A DNA stretch of 41,867 bases from Utricularia gibba (taxonomy: Eukaryota > Streptophyta > Magnoliopsida > Lamiales > Lentibulariaceae). The translations under genes were made by a program, and so were the position numbers. The stretch covers positions 1 through 41,867 of the forward strand of contig NEEC01000048.1 of assembly GCA_002189035.1 (NCBI GenBank), given 5' to 3'. The notes beneath the pieces were generated by a model. That model did no database searches. It had not been told where the DNA came from and saw nothing but the letters and a program-made list of their open reading frames with translations. Numbering within the stretch: position 1 is the first letter of the stretch; each line of letters opens with the position of its first letter. Of this stretch, positions 1 to 13,979 are shown in pieces.

Positions 1-646
1 TAAGTATAATGCGGATCGAGCGCGTATTTTTTATTAGCATTCGAACGTTAGGTATGCTGCGGATCGAGCGTATATTTTTCACTCTCATATTTTTATTAGC
101 CTTAGATCCTTAGGTATACTTTGGATCGAGTGCATATTCATTTATTTTAAATCTTAATTAGCGTTCCACCGTTAGGAGCAATTTAGAACGTGTATACATT
201 ACAATGCCATGCCACACGGGCGTGGTTTACGCACAACCCACGCCCGTGTGCCCTTGCAATGTAAACACGCTCCACATTGCTCCTAAGGATCGAGCGTTAA
301 CACAAGTTTCAAGTAAACCATCTCCACTCGATCCGAATCATGTCTAAAGACCGAAAGCCAATAAAAATATTAAAATAAAAAATATACGCTCGATCCGCAT
401 CATATCTTAGAATCGAATGCAAATAGAATCGTTCAAATAAAAAATATACACTCGATTGGAATCTTAACCAAGGATCGAATGCTAATTAAAATGATTAAAA
501 TAAAAATGCACACTCCATCCAAAGTATAACTAAGGGTCGAATGCTAATAAAATTAAAAACTAAGAAACTTTCACATGTAGTATATGCTTTAATAACTAAC
601 GTATTTACATTATTTATATTTTAATAAACATATATCACATGATTAT
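1..646. mobile_element. Foldback element of unit 1, left part missing (cut by window edge)
   Basis: Begins inside left-arm subrepeat L3 and retains L3 to L6, the hairpin and the complete right arm, ending ...cacatgattat at 646. The 15-bp deletion of this unit lies at the L3/L4 junction. Confidence 0.78.
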
Positions 647-2315
647 AAAAATATTTTTTTTGTCATTGTAGAAAGCTCATCACGCCACGCACACCACCCT
701 GGAGAGGTTTCAACAGCTGTTATGAACTCACAACCCCTTGCTCAGCAGATTCAGTAAAATTCTCTAACACTTGGGCTTCCAACGGATCATATCCCATATT
801 CATTCATACGAAATTGTGCAAGAATAATGTGACTTTGAGTTTGAACTAGATAGTAGGACGCTGATCGAAGAATGGCCCATCGAGTCTCTAAAATTGGCCG
901 TCCTCGCTCAACAAATGTGGGGTGCACGTGACATCCCAATTTCAACAAATGCATCATGATTTTCGTCGAGTGGGCCCATGAGCCCGTCCGAACCCGGGGC
1001 CCGGGCCAAGGGCCCCTCGAGAGCGCCCGCCTCAATACGAGGAGGTGTTCCTTCAAAAACCATATACGCGTCTCGTCACAACCCAACGTTAATAAATGCA
1101 TCACTTTTTTTGGCGCGCTACTGCTGACTTTGGGCCTGAGTTCGGCACGACCTCCGGCTCGATCAGGGTGCCCCACCGAGAGCTCCTCCTTAAGTATAAA
1201 GTGTGTTGTTGAAAAAAACCGTGTGCGGTTCTCGTGACATCCTAACTTCAACAAATGCATCACGATTTTCGTCGAGTCGGACGGGACCGGGCTCCCGGGG
1301 CCCGGACGAGGCGCAGCGCCCGCTCCCCTCCCCCCCAAAACTAGAAGGTGTTCCATGGAAAACCATTTAGGCGGCTCGTGACAACCCAAAGTTAATAAAT
1401 GCATCACTTTCTTTGCCGGGCTACAATGACTTTACGCTCGAGCCTGGTACGACGTATGGGAAGATTCGAGTGCCCCCCGAGAGCGTCTCCACAAGTATAA
1501 AGCGTGTTGTTGAAAAAACCGTGTTGGGTGCACGTGACATCCTAATTTCAACAAATGTGTCACGATTTTCGCCGAGTGGGACCAGAGTGGGCTCATCAGC
1601 CAGACCGAACCCGGGGCCCAAGCCAAGGGCCCCTCGAGAGCGCCCCCCACAAAACTAGATGGTGTTCCACGAAAAAAAATTAGGCGGCTCGTGATAACCC
1701 AACGCTAAGAAATGCATCCCTTTTTTCGCCGGGCTAAAACTGACTTTGGGCTCATGCCCGGCGCGACCCCCAGCCCGTGTGCATACGCAGCAGCACCACG
1801 AGGCCACATGGGCTTGGTTAATGCCCGCGTGCTCGAGCAGCAGCCACAAGGCCATACGGCCGTGGAAAAAAAGAAAAACAACCATAAAATACAATAAGCC
1901 AAAAATAAAAATAAAATTGATAAACCCTTGGTTCGGTTCGGGCCCAATCAAAACCCGTAGGGTTTAACCCGTTCGGGTTGAACAGAAAGACAACCCCATG
2001 GGTCATGCAAACTGTAATACCCAGAATTTCATCGGGTTGGGTCCGAACCTGAATGGATCCAACCCAGGCCCATCTCTAATCATAATCATATGATATAGGT
2101 TTATTAAATTATAAATAATTGAAATACATTATTTATTAAACCGTAGGATAACTGTGAAAGCTTTGACTTAATTATTACCATTTGATCCTCAGTTGTACTT
2201 TGGATGGAGTGTGTATTTTTACTTTAGTCAATTTAATTAGCATTCGATCCTTGGTTATGATTCAGATCATATTTGCTATTTTTTACTTTAAATATTTTTA
2301 TTATCATTCGATCCT
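1..2315 (+). repeat. Satellite unit 1 (2315 bp, shortest full unit)
   Basis: Its foldback is cut by the window edge and ends at 646; the hairpin loop is at 226-237. Five changes from the commonest form are visible. A 15-bp deletion between two copies of TTTTTTATT has its junction in 27-35. One C is missing from the run near 1645 (6 instead of 7), and one A is missing from the A run near 1910. Three bases (ctt) are missing after 2160, and one T is missing from the run near 2280. The minus-strand 206-codon frame at 787-1407 is intact. Confidence 0.95.
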
Positions 2316-4644
2316 TAAGTATAATGCGGATCGAGCGCGTATTTTTATTTTAATATTTTTTATTAGCATTCGAACGTTAGGTATGCTGCGGATCGAGCGT
2401 ATATTTTTCACTCTCATATTTTTATTAGCCTTAGATCCTTAGGTATACTTTGGATCGAGTGCATATTCATTTATTTTAAATCTTAATTAGCGTTCCACCG
2501 TTAGGAGCAATTTAGAACGTGTATACATTACAATGCCATGCCACACGGGCGTGGTTTACGCACAACCCACGCCCGTGTGCCCTTGCAATGTAAACACGCT
2601 CCACATTGCTCCTAAGGATCGAGCGTTAACACAAGTTTCAAGTAAACCATCTCCACTCGATCCGAATCATGTCTAAAGACCGAAAGCCAATAAAAATATT
2701 AAAAAAAAAAATATACGCTCGATCCGCATCATATCTTAGAATCGAATGCAAATAGAATCGTTCAAATAAAAAATATACACTCGATTGGAATCTTAACCAA
2801 GGATCGAATGCTAATTAAAATGATTAAAATAAAAATGCACACTCCATCCAAAGTATAACTAAGGTCGAATGCTAATAAAATTAAAAACTAAGAAACTTTC
2901 ACATGTAGTATATGCTTTAATAACTAACGTATTTACATTATTTATATTTTAATAAACATATATCACATGATTATAAAAATATTTTTTTTGTCATTGTAGA
3001 AAGCTCATCACGCCACGCACACCACCCTGGAGAGGTTTCAACAGCTGTTATGAACTCACAACCCCTTGCTCAGCAGATTCAGTAAAATTCTCTAACACTT
3101 GGGCTTCCAACGGATCATATCCCATATTCATTCATACGAAATTGTGCAAGAATAATGTGACTTTGAGTTTGAACTAGATAGTAGGACGCTGATCGAAGAA
3201 TGGCCCATCGAGTCTCTAAAATTGGCCGTCCTCGCTCAACAAATGTGGGGTGCACGTGACATCCCAATTTCAACAAATGCATCATTTTCGTCGAGTGGGC
3301 CCATGAGCCCGTCCGAACCCGGGGCCCGGGCCAAGGGCCCCTCGAGAGCGCCCGCCTCAATACGAGGAGGTGTTCCTTCAAAAACCATATACGCGTCTCG
3401 TCACAACCCAACGTTAATAAATGCATCACTTTTTTTGGCGCGCTACTGCTGACTTTGGGCCTGAGTTCGGCACGACCTCCGGCTCGATCAGGGTGCCCCA
3501 CCGAGAGCTCCTCCTTAAGTATAAAGTGTGTTGTTGAAAAAAACCGTGTGCGGTTCTCGTGACATCCTAACTTCAACAAATGCATCACGATTTTCGTCGA
3601 GTCGGACGGGACCGGGCTCCCGGGGCCCGGACGAGGCGCAGCGCCCGCTCCCCTCCCCCCAAAACTAGAAGGTGTTCCATGGAAAACCATTTAGGCGGCT
3701 CGTGACAACCCAAAGTTAATAAATGCATCACTTTCTTTGCCGGGCTACAATGACTTTACGCTCGAGCCTGGTACGACGTATGGGAAGATTCGAGTGCCCC
3801 CCGAGAGCGTCTCCACAAGTATAAAGCGTGTTGTTGAAAAAACCGTGTTGGGTGCACGTGACATCCTAATTTCAACAAATGTGTCACGATTTTCGCCGAG
3901 TGGGACCAGAGTGGGCTCATCAGCCAGACCGAACCCGGGGCCCAAGCCAAGGGCCCCTCGAGAGCGCCCCCCCACAAAACTAGATGGTGTTCCACGAAAA
4001 AAAATTAGGCGGCTCGTGATAACCCAACGCTAAGAAATGCATCCCTTTTTTCGCCGGGCTAAAACTGACTTTGGGCTCATGCCCGGCGCGACCCCCAGCC
4101 CGTGTGCATACGCAGCAGCACCACGAGGCCACATGGGCTTGGTTAATGCCCGCGTGCTCGAGCAGCAGCCACAAGGCCATACGGCCGTGGAAAAAAAGAA
4201 AAACAACCATAAAATACAATAAGCCAAAAATAAAAAATAAAATTGATAAACCCTTGGTTCGGTTCGGGCCCAATCAAAACCCGTAGGGTTTAACCCGTTC
4301 GGGTTGAACAGAAAGACAACCCCATGGGTCATGCAAACTGTAATACCCAGAATTTCATCGGGTTGGGTCCGAACCTGAATGGATCCAACCCAGGCCCATC
4401 TCTAATCATAATCATATGATATAGGTTTATTAAATTATAAATAATTGAAATACATTATTTATTAAACCGTAGGATAACTGTGAAAGCTTCTTTGACTTAA
4501 TTATTACCATTTGATCCTCAGTTGTACTTTGGATGGGTGTGTATTTTTACTTTAGTCAATTTAATTAGCATTCGATCCTTGGTTATGATTCAGATCATAT
4601 TTGCTATTTTTTTACTTTAAATATTTTTATTATCATTCGATCCT
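2316..4644 (+). repeat. Satellite unit 2 (2329 bp)
   Basis: The foldback spans 2082-2974 and the loop is 2555-2566. Differences: one T fewer near 2342; a T-to-A substitution within the A-rich stretch near 2705; one G fewer in the aagg motif near 2863; an in-frame 3-bp loss (gat) near 3283; one C fewer in the C run before 3661; one A fewer near 4536. The minus-strand frame is shortened to 191 codons (3115-3690), because its upstream part is shifted by the C-run change and three bases are lost inside it. Confidence 0.95.
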
Positions 4645-6976
4645 TAAGTATAATGCGGATCGAGCGCGTATTTTTTATTTTAATATTTTTATTAGCATTC
4701 GAACGTTAGGTATGCTGCGGATCGAGCGTATATTTTTCACTCTCATATTTTTATTAGCCTTAGATCCTTAGGTATACTTTGGATCGAGTGCATATTCATT
4801 TATTTTAAATCTTAATTAGCGTTCCACCGTTAGGAGCAATTTAGAACGTGTATACATTACAATGCCATGCCACACGGGCGTGGTTTACGCACAACCCACG
4901 CCCGTGTGCCCTTGCAATGTAAACACGCTCCACATTGCTCCTAAGGATCGAGCGTTAACACAAGTTTCAAGTAAACCATCTCCACTCGATCCGAATCATG
5001 TCTAAAGACCGAAAGCCAATAAAAATATTAAAATAAAAAATATACGCTCGATCCGCATCATATCTTAGAATCGAATGCAAATAGAATCGTTCAAATAAAA
5101 AATATACACTCGATTGGAATCTTAACCAAGGATCGAATGCTAATTAAAATGATTAAAATAAAAATGCACACTCCATCCAAAGTATAACTAAGGGTCGAAT
5201 GCTAATAAAATTAAAAACTAAGAAACTTTCACATGTAGTATATGCTTTAATAACTAACGTATTTACATTATTTATATTTTAATAAACATATATCACATGA
5301 TTATAAAAATATTTTTTTTGTCATTGTAGAAAGCTCATCACGCCACGCACACCACCCTGGAGAGGTTTCAACAGCTGTTATGAACTCACAACCCCTTGCT
5401 CAGCAGATTCAGTAAAATTCTCTAACACTTGGGCTTCCAACGGATCATATCCCATATTCATTCATACGAAATTGTGCAAGAATAATGTGACTTTGAGTTT
5501 GAACTAGATAGTAGGACGCTGATCGAAGAATGGCCCATCGAGTCTCTAAAATTGGCCGTCCTCGCTCAACAAATGTGGGTGCACGTGACATCCCAATTTC
5601 AACAAATGCATCATGATTTTCGTCGAGTGGGCCCATGAGCCCGTCCGAACCCGGGGCCCGGCCAAGGGCCCCTCGAGAGCGCCCGCCTCAATACGAGGAG
5701 GTGTTCCTTCAAAAACCATATACGCGTCTCGTCACAACCCAACGTTAATAAATGCATCACTTTTTTTGGCGCGCTACTGCTGACTTTGGGCCTGAGTTCG
5801 GCACGACCTCCGGCTCGATCAGGGTGCCCCACCGAGAGCTCCTCCTTAAGTATAAAGTGTGTTGTTGAAAAAAACCGTGTGCGGTTCTCGTGACATCCTA
5901 ACTTCAACAAATGCATCACGATTTTCGTCGAGTCGGACGGGACCGGGCTCCCGGGGCCCGGACGAGGCGCAGCGCCCGCTCCCCTCCCCCCCAAAACTAG
6001 AAGGTGTTCCATGGAAAACCATTTAGGCGGCTCGTGACAACCCAAAGTTAATAAATGCATCACTTTCTTTGCCGGGCTACAATGACTTTACGCTCGAGCC
6101 TGGTACGACGTATGGGAAGATTCGAGTGCCCCCCGAGAGCGTCTCCACAAGTATAAAGCGTGTTGTTGAAAAAACCGTGTTGGGTGCACGTGACATCCTA
6201 ATTTCAACAAATGTGTCACGATTTTCGCCGAGTGGGACCAGAGTGGGCTCATCAGCCAGACCGAACCCGGGGCCCAAGCCAAGGGCCCCCGAGAGCGCCC
6301 CCCCACAAAACTAGATGGTGTTCCACGAAAAAAAATTAGGCGGCTCGTGATAACCCAACGCTAAGAAATGCATCCCTTTTTTCGCCGGGCTAAAACTGAC
6401 TTTGGGCTCATGCCCGGCGCGACCCCCAGCCCGTGTGCATACGCAGCAGCACCACGAGGCCACATGGGCTTGGTTAATGCCCGCGTGCTCGAGCAGCAGC
6501 CACAAGGCCATACGGCCGTGGAAAAAAAGAAAAACAACCATAAAATACAATAAGCCAAAAATAAAAAATAAAATTGATAAACCCTTGGTTCGGTTCGGGC
6601 CCAATCAAAACCCGTAGGGTTTAACCCGTTCGGGTTGAACAGAAAGACAACCCCATGGGTCATGCAAACTGTAATACCCAGAATTTCATCGGGTTGGGTC
6701 CGAACCTGAATGGATCCAACCCAGGCCCATCTCTAATCATAATCATATGATATAGGTTTATTAAATTATAAATAATTGAAATACATTATTTATTAAACCG
6801 TAGGATAACTGTGAAAGCTTCTTTGACTTAATTATTACCATTTGATCCTCAGTTGTACTTTGGATGGAGTGTGTATTTTTACTTTAGTCAATTTAATTAG
6901 CATTCGATCCTTGGTTATGATTCAGATCATATTTGCTATTTTTTTACTTTAAATATTTTTATTATCATTCGATCCT
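4645..6976 (+). repeat. Satellite unit 3 (2332 bp)
   Basis: The foldback spans 4408-5304 and the loop is 4884-4895. Four single-base losses: a T near 4690, a G in the run near 5579, a G near 5660, and a T in the ggcccctcgag motif near 6289. The two G losses break the minus-strand frame into pieces at 5445-5636 and 5611-6063. Confidence 0.95.
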
Positions 6977-9309
6977 TAAGTATAATGCGGATCGAGCGCG
7001 TATTTTTTATTTTAATATTTTTTATTAGCATTCGAACGTTAGGTATGCTGCGGATCGAGCGTATATTTTTCACTCTCATATTTTTATTAGCCTTAGATCC
7101 TTAGGTATACTTTGGATCGAGTGCATATTCATTATTTTAAATCTTAATTAGCGTTCCACCGTTAGGAGCAATTTAGAACGTGTATACATTACAATGCCAT
7201 GCCACACGGGCGTGGTTTACGCACAACCCACGCCCGTGTGCCCTTGCAATGTAAACACGCTCCACATTGCTCCTAAGGATCGAGCGTTAACACAAGTTTC
7301 AAGTAAACCATCTCCACTCGATCCGAATCATGTCTAAAGACCGAAAGCCAATAAAAATATTAAAATAAAAAATATACGCTCGATCCGCATCATATCTTAG
7401 AATCGAATGCAAATAGAATCGTTCAAATAAAAAATATACACTCGATTGGAATCTTAACCAAGGATCGAATGCTAATTAAAATGATTAAAATAAAAATGCA
7501 CACTCCATCCAAAGTATAACTAAGGGTCGAATGCTAATAAAATTAAAAACTAAGAAACTTTCACATGTAGTATATGCTTTAATAACTAACGTATTTACAT
7601 TATTTATATTTTAATAAACATATATCACATGATTATAAAAATATTTTTTTTGTCATTGTAGAAAGCTCATCACGCCACGCACACCACCCTGGAGAGGTTT
7701 CAACAGCTGTTATGAACTCACAACCCCTTGCTCAGCAGATTCAGTAAAATTCTCTAACACTTGGGCTTCCAACGGATCATATCCCATATTCATTCATACG
7801 AAATTGTGCAAGAATAATGTGACTTTGAGTTTGAACTAGATAGTAGGACGCTGATCGAAGAATGGCCCATCGAGTCTCTAAAATTGGCCGTCCTCGCTCA
7901 ACAAATGTGGGGTGCACGTGACATCCCAATTTCAACAAATGCATCATGATTTTCGTCGAGTGGGCCCATGAGCCCGTCCGAACCCGGGGCCCGGGCCAAG
8001 GGCCCCTCGAGAGCGCCCGCCTCAATACGAGGAGGTGTTCCTTCAAAAACCATATACGCGTCTCGTCACAACCCAACGTTAATAAATGCATCACTTTTTT
8101 TGGCGCGCTACTGCTGACTTTGGGCCTGAGTTCGGCACGACCTCCGGCTCGATCAGGGTGCCCCACCGAGAGCTCCTCCTTAAGTATAAAGTGTGTTGTT
8201 GAAAAAAACCGTGTGCGGTTCTCGTGACATCCTAACTTCAACAAATGCATCACGATTTTCGTCGAGTCGGACGGGACCGGGCTCCCGGGGCCCGGACGAG
8301 GCGCAGCGCCCGCTCCCCTCCCCCCCAAAACTAGAAGGTGTTCCATGGAAAACCATTTAGGCGGCTCGTGACAACCCAAAGTTAATAAATGCATCACTTT
8401 CTTTGCCGGGCTACAATGACTTTACGCTCGAGCCTGGTACGACGTATGGGAAGATTCGAGTGCCCCCCGAGAGCGTCTCCACAAGTATAAAGCGTGTTGT
8501 TGAAAAAACCGTGTTGGGTGCACGTGACATCCTAATTTCAACAAATGTGTCACGATTTTCGCCGAGTGGGACCAGAGTGGGCTCATCAGCCAGACCGAAC
8601 CCGGGGCCCAAGCCAAGGGCCCCTCGAGAGCGCCCCCCACAAAACTAGATGGTGTTCCACGAAAAAAAATTAGGCGGCTCGTGATAACCCAACGCTAAGA
8701 AATGCATCCCTTTTTTCGCCGGGCTAAAACTGACTTTGGGCTCATGCCCGGCGCGACCCCCAGCCCGTGTGCATACGCAGCAGCACCACGAGGCCACATG
8801 GGCTTGGTTAATGCCCGCGTGCTCGAGCAGCAGCCACAAGGCCATACGGCCGTGGAAAAAAAGAAAAACAACCATAAAATACAATAAGCCAAAAATAAAA
8901 ATAAAATTGATAAACCCTTGGTTCGGTTCGGGCCCAATCAAAACCCGTAGGGTTTAACCCGTTCGGGTTGAACAGAAAGACAACCCCATGGGTCATGCAA
9001 ACTGTAATACCCAGAATTTCATCGGGTTGGGTCCGAACCTGAATGGATCCAACCCAGGCCCATCTCTAATCATAATCATATGATATAGGTTTATTAAATT
9101 ATAAATAATTGAAATACATTATTTATTAAACCGTAGGATAACTGTGAAAGCTTCTTTGACTTAATTATTACCATTTGATCCTCAGTTGTACTTTGGATGG
9201 AGTGTGTATTTTTACTTTAGTCAATTTAATTAGCATTCGATCCTTGGTTATGATTCAGATCATATTTGCTATTTTTTTACTTTAAATATTTTTATTATCA
9301 TTCGATCCT
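6977..9309 (+). repeat. Satellite unit 4 (2333 bp)
   Basis: The foldback spans 6739-7636 and the loop is 7216-7227. It lacks one T near 7132, one C in the run near 8635 and one A in the run near 8900. The last two losses are the same pair seen in units 1 and 17. The minus-strand frame at 7777-8397 is intact. Confidence 0.95.
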
Positions 9310-11644
9310 TAAGTATAATGCGGATCGAGCGCGTATTTTTTATTTTAATATTTTTTATTAGCATTCGAACGTTAGGTATGCTGCGGATCGAGCGTATATT
9401 TTTCACTCTCATATTTTTATTAGCCTTAGATCCTTAGGTATACTTTGGATCGAGTGCATATTCATTTATTTTAAATCTTAATTAGCGTTCCACCGTTAGG
9501 AGCAATTTAGAACGTGTATACATTACAATGCCATGCCACACGGGCGTGGTTTACGCACAACCCACGCCCGTGTGCCCTTGCAATGTAAACACGCTCCACA
9601 TTGCTCCTAAGGATCGAGCGTTAACACAAGTTTCAAGTAAACCATCTCCACTCGATCCGAATCATGTCTAAAGACCGAAAGCCAATAAAAATATTAAAAT
9701 AAAAAATATACGCTCGATCCGCATCATATCTTAGAATCGAATGCAAATAGAATCGTTCAAATAAAAAATATACACTCGATTGGAATCTTAACCAAGGATC
9801 GAATGCTAATTAAAATGATTAAAATAAAAATGCACACTCCATCCAAAGTATAACTAAGGGTCGAATGCTAATAAAATTAAAAACTAAGAAACTTTCACAT
9901 GTAGTATATGCTTTAATAACTAACGTATTTACATTATTTATATTTTAATAAACATATATCACATGATTATAAAAATATTTTTTTTGTCATTGTAGAAAGC
10001 TCATCACGCCACGCACACCACCCTGGAGAGGTTTCAACAGCTGTTATGAACTCACAACCCCTTGCTCAGCAGATTCAGTAAAATTCTCTAACACTTGGGC
10101 TTCCAACGGATCATATCCCATATTCATTCATACGAAATTGTGCAAGAATAATGTGACTTTGAGTTTGAACTAGATAGTAGGACGCTGATCGAAGAATGGC
10201 CCATCGAGTCTCTAAAATTGGCCGTCCTCGCTCAACAAATGTGGGGTGCACGTGACATCCCAATTTCAACAAATGCATCATGATTTTCGTCGAGTGGGCC
10301 CATGAGCCCGTCCGAACCCGGGGCCCGGGCCAAGGGCCCCTCGAGAGCGCCCGCCTCAATACGAGGAGGTGTTCCTTCAAAAACCATATACGCGTCTCGT
10401 CACAACCCAACGTTAATAAATGCATCACTTTTTTTGGCGCGCTACTGCTGACTTTGGGCCTGAGTTCGGCACGACCTCCGGCTCGATCAGGGTGCCCCAC
10501 CGAGAGCTCCTCCTTAAGTATAAAGTGTGTTGTTGAAAAAAACCGTGTGCGGTTCTCGTGACATCCTAACTTCAACAAATGCATCACGATTTTCGTCGAG
10601 TCGGACGGGACCGGGCTCCCGGGGCCCGGACGAGGCGCAGCGCCCGCTCCCCTCCCCCCCAAAACTAGAAGGTGTTCCATGGAAAACCATTTAGGCGGCT
10701 CGTGACAACCCAAAGTTAATAAATGCATCACTTTCTTTGCCGGGCTACAATGACTTTACGCTCGAGCCTGGTACGACGTATGGGAAGATTCGAGTGCCCC
10801 CGAGAGCGTCTCCACAAGTATAAAGCGTGTTGTTGAAAAAACCGTGTTGGGTGCACGTGACATCCTAATTTCAACAAATGTGTCACGATTTTCGCCGAGT
10901 GGGACCAGAGTGGGCTCATCAGCCAGACCGAACCCGGGGCCCAAGCCAAGGGCCCCTCGAGAGCGCCCCCCCACAAAACTAGATGGTGTTCCACGAAAAA
11001 AAATTAGGCGGCTCGTGATAACCCAACGCTAAGAAATGCATCCCTTTTTTCGCCGGGCTAAAACTGACTTTGGGCTCATGCCCGGCGCGACCCCCAGCCC
11101 GTGTGCATACGCAGCAGCACCACGAGGCCACATGGGCTTGGTTAATGCCCGCGTGCTCGAGCAGCAGCCACAAGGCCATACGGCCGTGGAAAAAAAGAAA
11201 AACAACCATAAAATACAATAAGCCAAAAATAAAAAATAAAATTGATAAACCCTTGGTTCGGTTCGGGCCCAATCAAAACCCGTAGGGTTTAACCCGTTCG
11301 GGTTGAACAGAAAGACAACCCCATGGGTCATGCAAACTGTAATACCCAGAATTTCATCGGGTTGGGTCCGAACCTGAATGGATCCAACCCAGGCCCATCT
11401 CTAATCATAATCATATGATATAGGTTTATTAAATTATAAATAATTGAAATGCATTATTTATTAAACCGTAGGATAACTGTGAAAGCTTCTTTGACTTAAT
11501 TATTACCATTTGATCCTCAGTTGTACTTTGGATGGAGTGTGTATTTTTACTTTAGTCAATTTAATTAGCATTCGATCCTTGGTTATGATTCAGATCATAT
11601 TTGCTATTTTTTTACTTTAAATATTTTTATTATCATTCGATCCT
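9310..11644 (+). repeat. Satellite unit 5 (2335 bp)
   Basis: The foldback spans 9072-9970 and the loop is 9550-9561. One C is missing from the run near 10798 (5 instead of 6), a change shared with units 16 and 18. An A-to-G substitution lies near 11451, at the start of the next foldback arm. The minus-strand frame at 10111-10731 is intact. Confidence 0.95.
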
Positions 11645-13979
11645 TAAGTATAATGCGGATCGAGCGCGTATTTTTTATTTTAATATTTTTTATTAGCATT
11701 CGAACGTTAGGTATGCTGCGGATCGAGCGTATATTTTTCACTCTCATATTTTTATTAGCCTTAGATCCTTAGGTATACTTTGGATCGAGTGCATATTCAT
11801 TTATTTTAAATCTTAATTAGCGTTCCACCGTTAGGAGCAATTTAGAACGTGTATACATTACAATGCCATGCCACACGGGCGTGGTTTACGCACAACCCAC
11901 GCCCGTGTGCCCTTGCAATGTAAACACGCTCCACATTGCTCCTAAGGATCGAGCGTTAACACAAGTTTCAAGTAAACCATCTCCACTCGATCCGAATCAT
12001 GTCTAAAGACCGAAAGCCAATAAAAATATTAAAATAAAAAATATACGCTCGATCCGCATCATATCTTAGAATCGAATGCAAATAGAATCGTTCAAATAAA
12101 AAATATACACTCGATTGGAATCTTAACCAAGGATCGAATGCTAATTAAAATGATTAAAATAAAAATGCACACTCCATCCAAAGTATAACTAAGGGTCGAA
12201 TGCTAATAAAATTAAAAACTAAGAAACTTTCACATGTAGTATATGCTTTAATAACTAACGTATTTACATTATTTATATTTTAATAAACATATATCACATG
12301 ATTATAAAAATATTTTTTTTGTCATTGTAGAAAGCTCATCACGCCACGCACACCACCCTGGAGAGGTTTCAACAGCTGTTATGAACTCACAACCCCTTGC
12401 TCAGCAGATTCAGTAAAATTCTCTAACACTTGGGCTTCCAACGGATCATATCCCATATTCATTCATACGAAATTGTGCAAGAATAATGTGACTTTGAGTT
12501 TGAACTAGATAGTAGGACGCTGATCGAAGAATGGCCCATCGAGTCTCTAAAATTGGCCGTCCTCGCTCAACAAATGTGGGGTGCACGTGACATCCCAATT
12601 TCAACAAATGCATCATGATTTTCGTCGAGTGGGCCCATGAGCCCGTCCGAACCCGGGGCCCGGGCCAAGGGCCCCTCGAGAGCGCCCGCCTCAATACGAG
12701 GAGGTGTTCCTTCAAAAACCATATACGCGTCTCGTCACAACCCAACGTTAATAAATGCATCACTTTTTTTGGCGCGCTACTGCTGACTTTGGGCCTGAGT
12801 TCGGCACGACCTCCGGCTCGATCAGGGTGCCCCACCGAGAGCTCCTCCTTAAGTATAAAGTGTGTTGTTGAAAAAAACCGTGTGCGGTTCTCGTGACATC
12901 CTAACTTCAACAAATGCATCACGATTTTCGTCGAGTCGGACGGGACCGGGCTCCCGGGGCCCGGACGAGGCGCAGCGCCCGCTCCCCTCCCCCCAAAACT
13001 AGAAGGTGTTCCATGGAAAACCATTTAGGCGGCTCGTGACAACCCAAAGTTAATAAATGCATCACTTTCTTTGCCGGGCTACAATGACTTTACGCTCGAG
13101 CCTGGTACGACGTATGGGAAGATTCGAGTGCCCCCCGAGAGCGTCTCCACAAGTATAAAGCGTGTTGTTGAAAAAACCGTGTTGGGTGCACGTGACATCC
13201 TAATTTCAACAAATGTGTCACGATTTTCGCCGAGTGGGACCAGAGTGGGCTCATCAGCCAGACCGAACCCGGGGCCCAAGCCAAGGGCCCCTCGAGAGCG
13301 CCCCCCCACAAAACTAGATGGTGTTCCACGAAAAAAAATTAGGCGGCTCGTGATAACCCAACGCTAAGAAATGCATCCCTTTTTTCGCCGGGCTAAAACT
13401 GACTTTGGGCTCATGCCCGGCGCGACCCCCAGCCCGTGTGCATACGCAGCAGCACCACGAGGCCACATGGGCTTGGTTAATGCCCGCGTGCTCGAGCAGC
13501 AGCCACAAGGCCATACGGCCGTGGAAAAAAAGAAAAACAACCATAAAATACAATAAGCCAAAAATAAAAAATAAAATTGATAAACCCTTGGTTCGGTTCG
13601 GGCCCAATCAAAACCCGTAGGGTTTAACCCGTTCGGGTTGAACAGAAAGACAACCCCATGGGTCATGCAAACTGTAATACCCAGAATTTCATCGGGTTGG
13701 GTCCGAACCTGAATGGATCCAACCCAGGCCCATCTCTAATCATAATCATATGATATAGGTTTATTAAATTATAAATAATTGAAATACATTATTTATTAAA
13801 CCGTAGGATAACTGTGAAAGCTTCTTTGACTTAATTATTACCATTTGATCCTCAGTTGTACTTTGGATGGAGTGTGTATTTTTACTTTAGTCAATTTAAT
13901 TAGCATTCGATCCTTGGTTATGATTCAGATCATATTTGCTATTTTTTTACTTTAAATATTTTTATTATCATTCGATCCT
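11645..13979 (+). repeat. Satellite unit 6 (2335 bp)
   Basis: The foldback spans 11407-12305 and the loop is 11885-11896. The only change is one C fewer in the run near 12993. This shifts the upstream part of the minus-strand frame and leaves 192 codons at 12446-13024. Confidence 0.95.

Noticed and set aside
956-1237. 93-codon plus-strand frame, with equivalents in most units
   Set aside because: It overlaps the minus-strand frame in the same GC-rich repeats, has no recognisable domain, and is altered or lost in units 2, 3, 7, 17 and 18.
1413-1658. 81- or 98-codon plus-strand frame in the B/C subrepeats
   Set aside because: Its length depends on a C run of 6 or 7, and it is lost in units 5, 16 and 18. 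There are competing frames on the other strand and no domain.
1655-2006. Minus-strand frames with a hydrophobic FIFGLLYFMVVFLFF-like stretch
   Set aside because: The hydrophobic segment is the translation of the A-rich tail (poly-A read as F/K-type codons). Its frame changes with A-run length between units (5 or 6 A), so it is not a conserved membrane protein.
2182-2442. 86-codon plus-strand frame rich in I, F and L (membrane-like)
   Set aside because: It runs through the AT-rich foldback subrepeats, and it is open only at the unit 1/2 junction because of local indels. The other units do not keep it.
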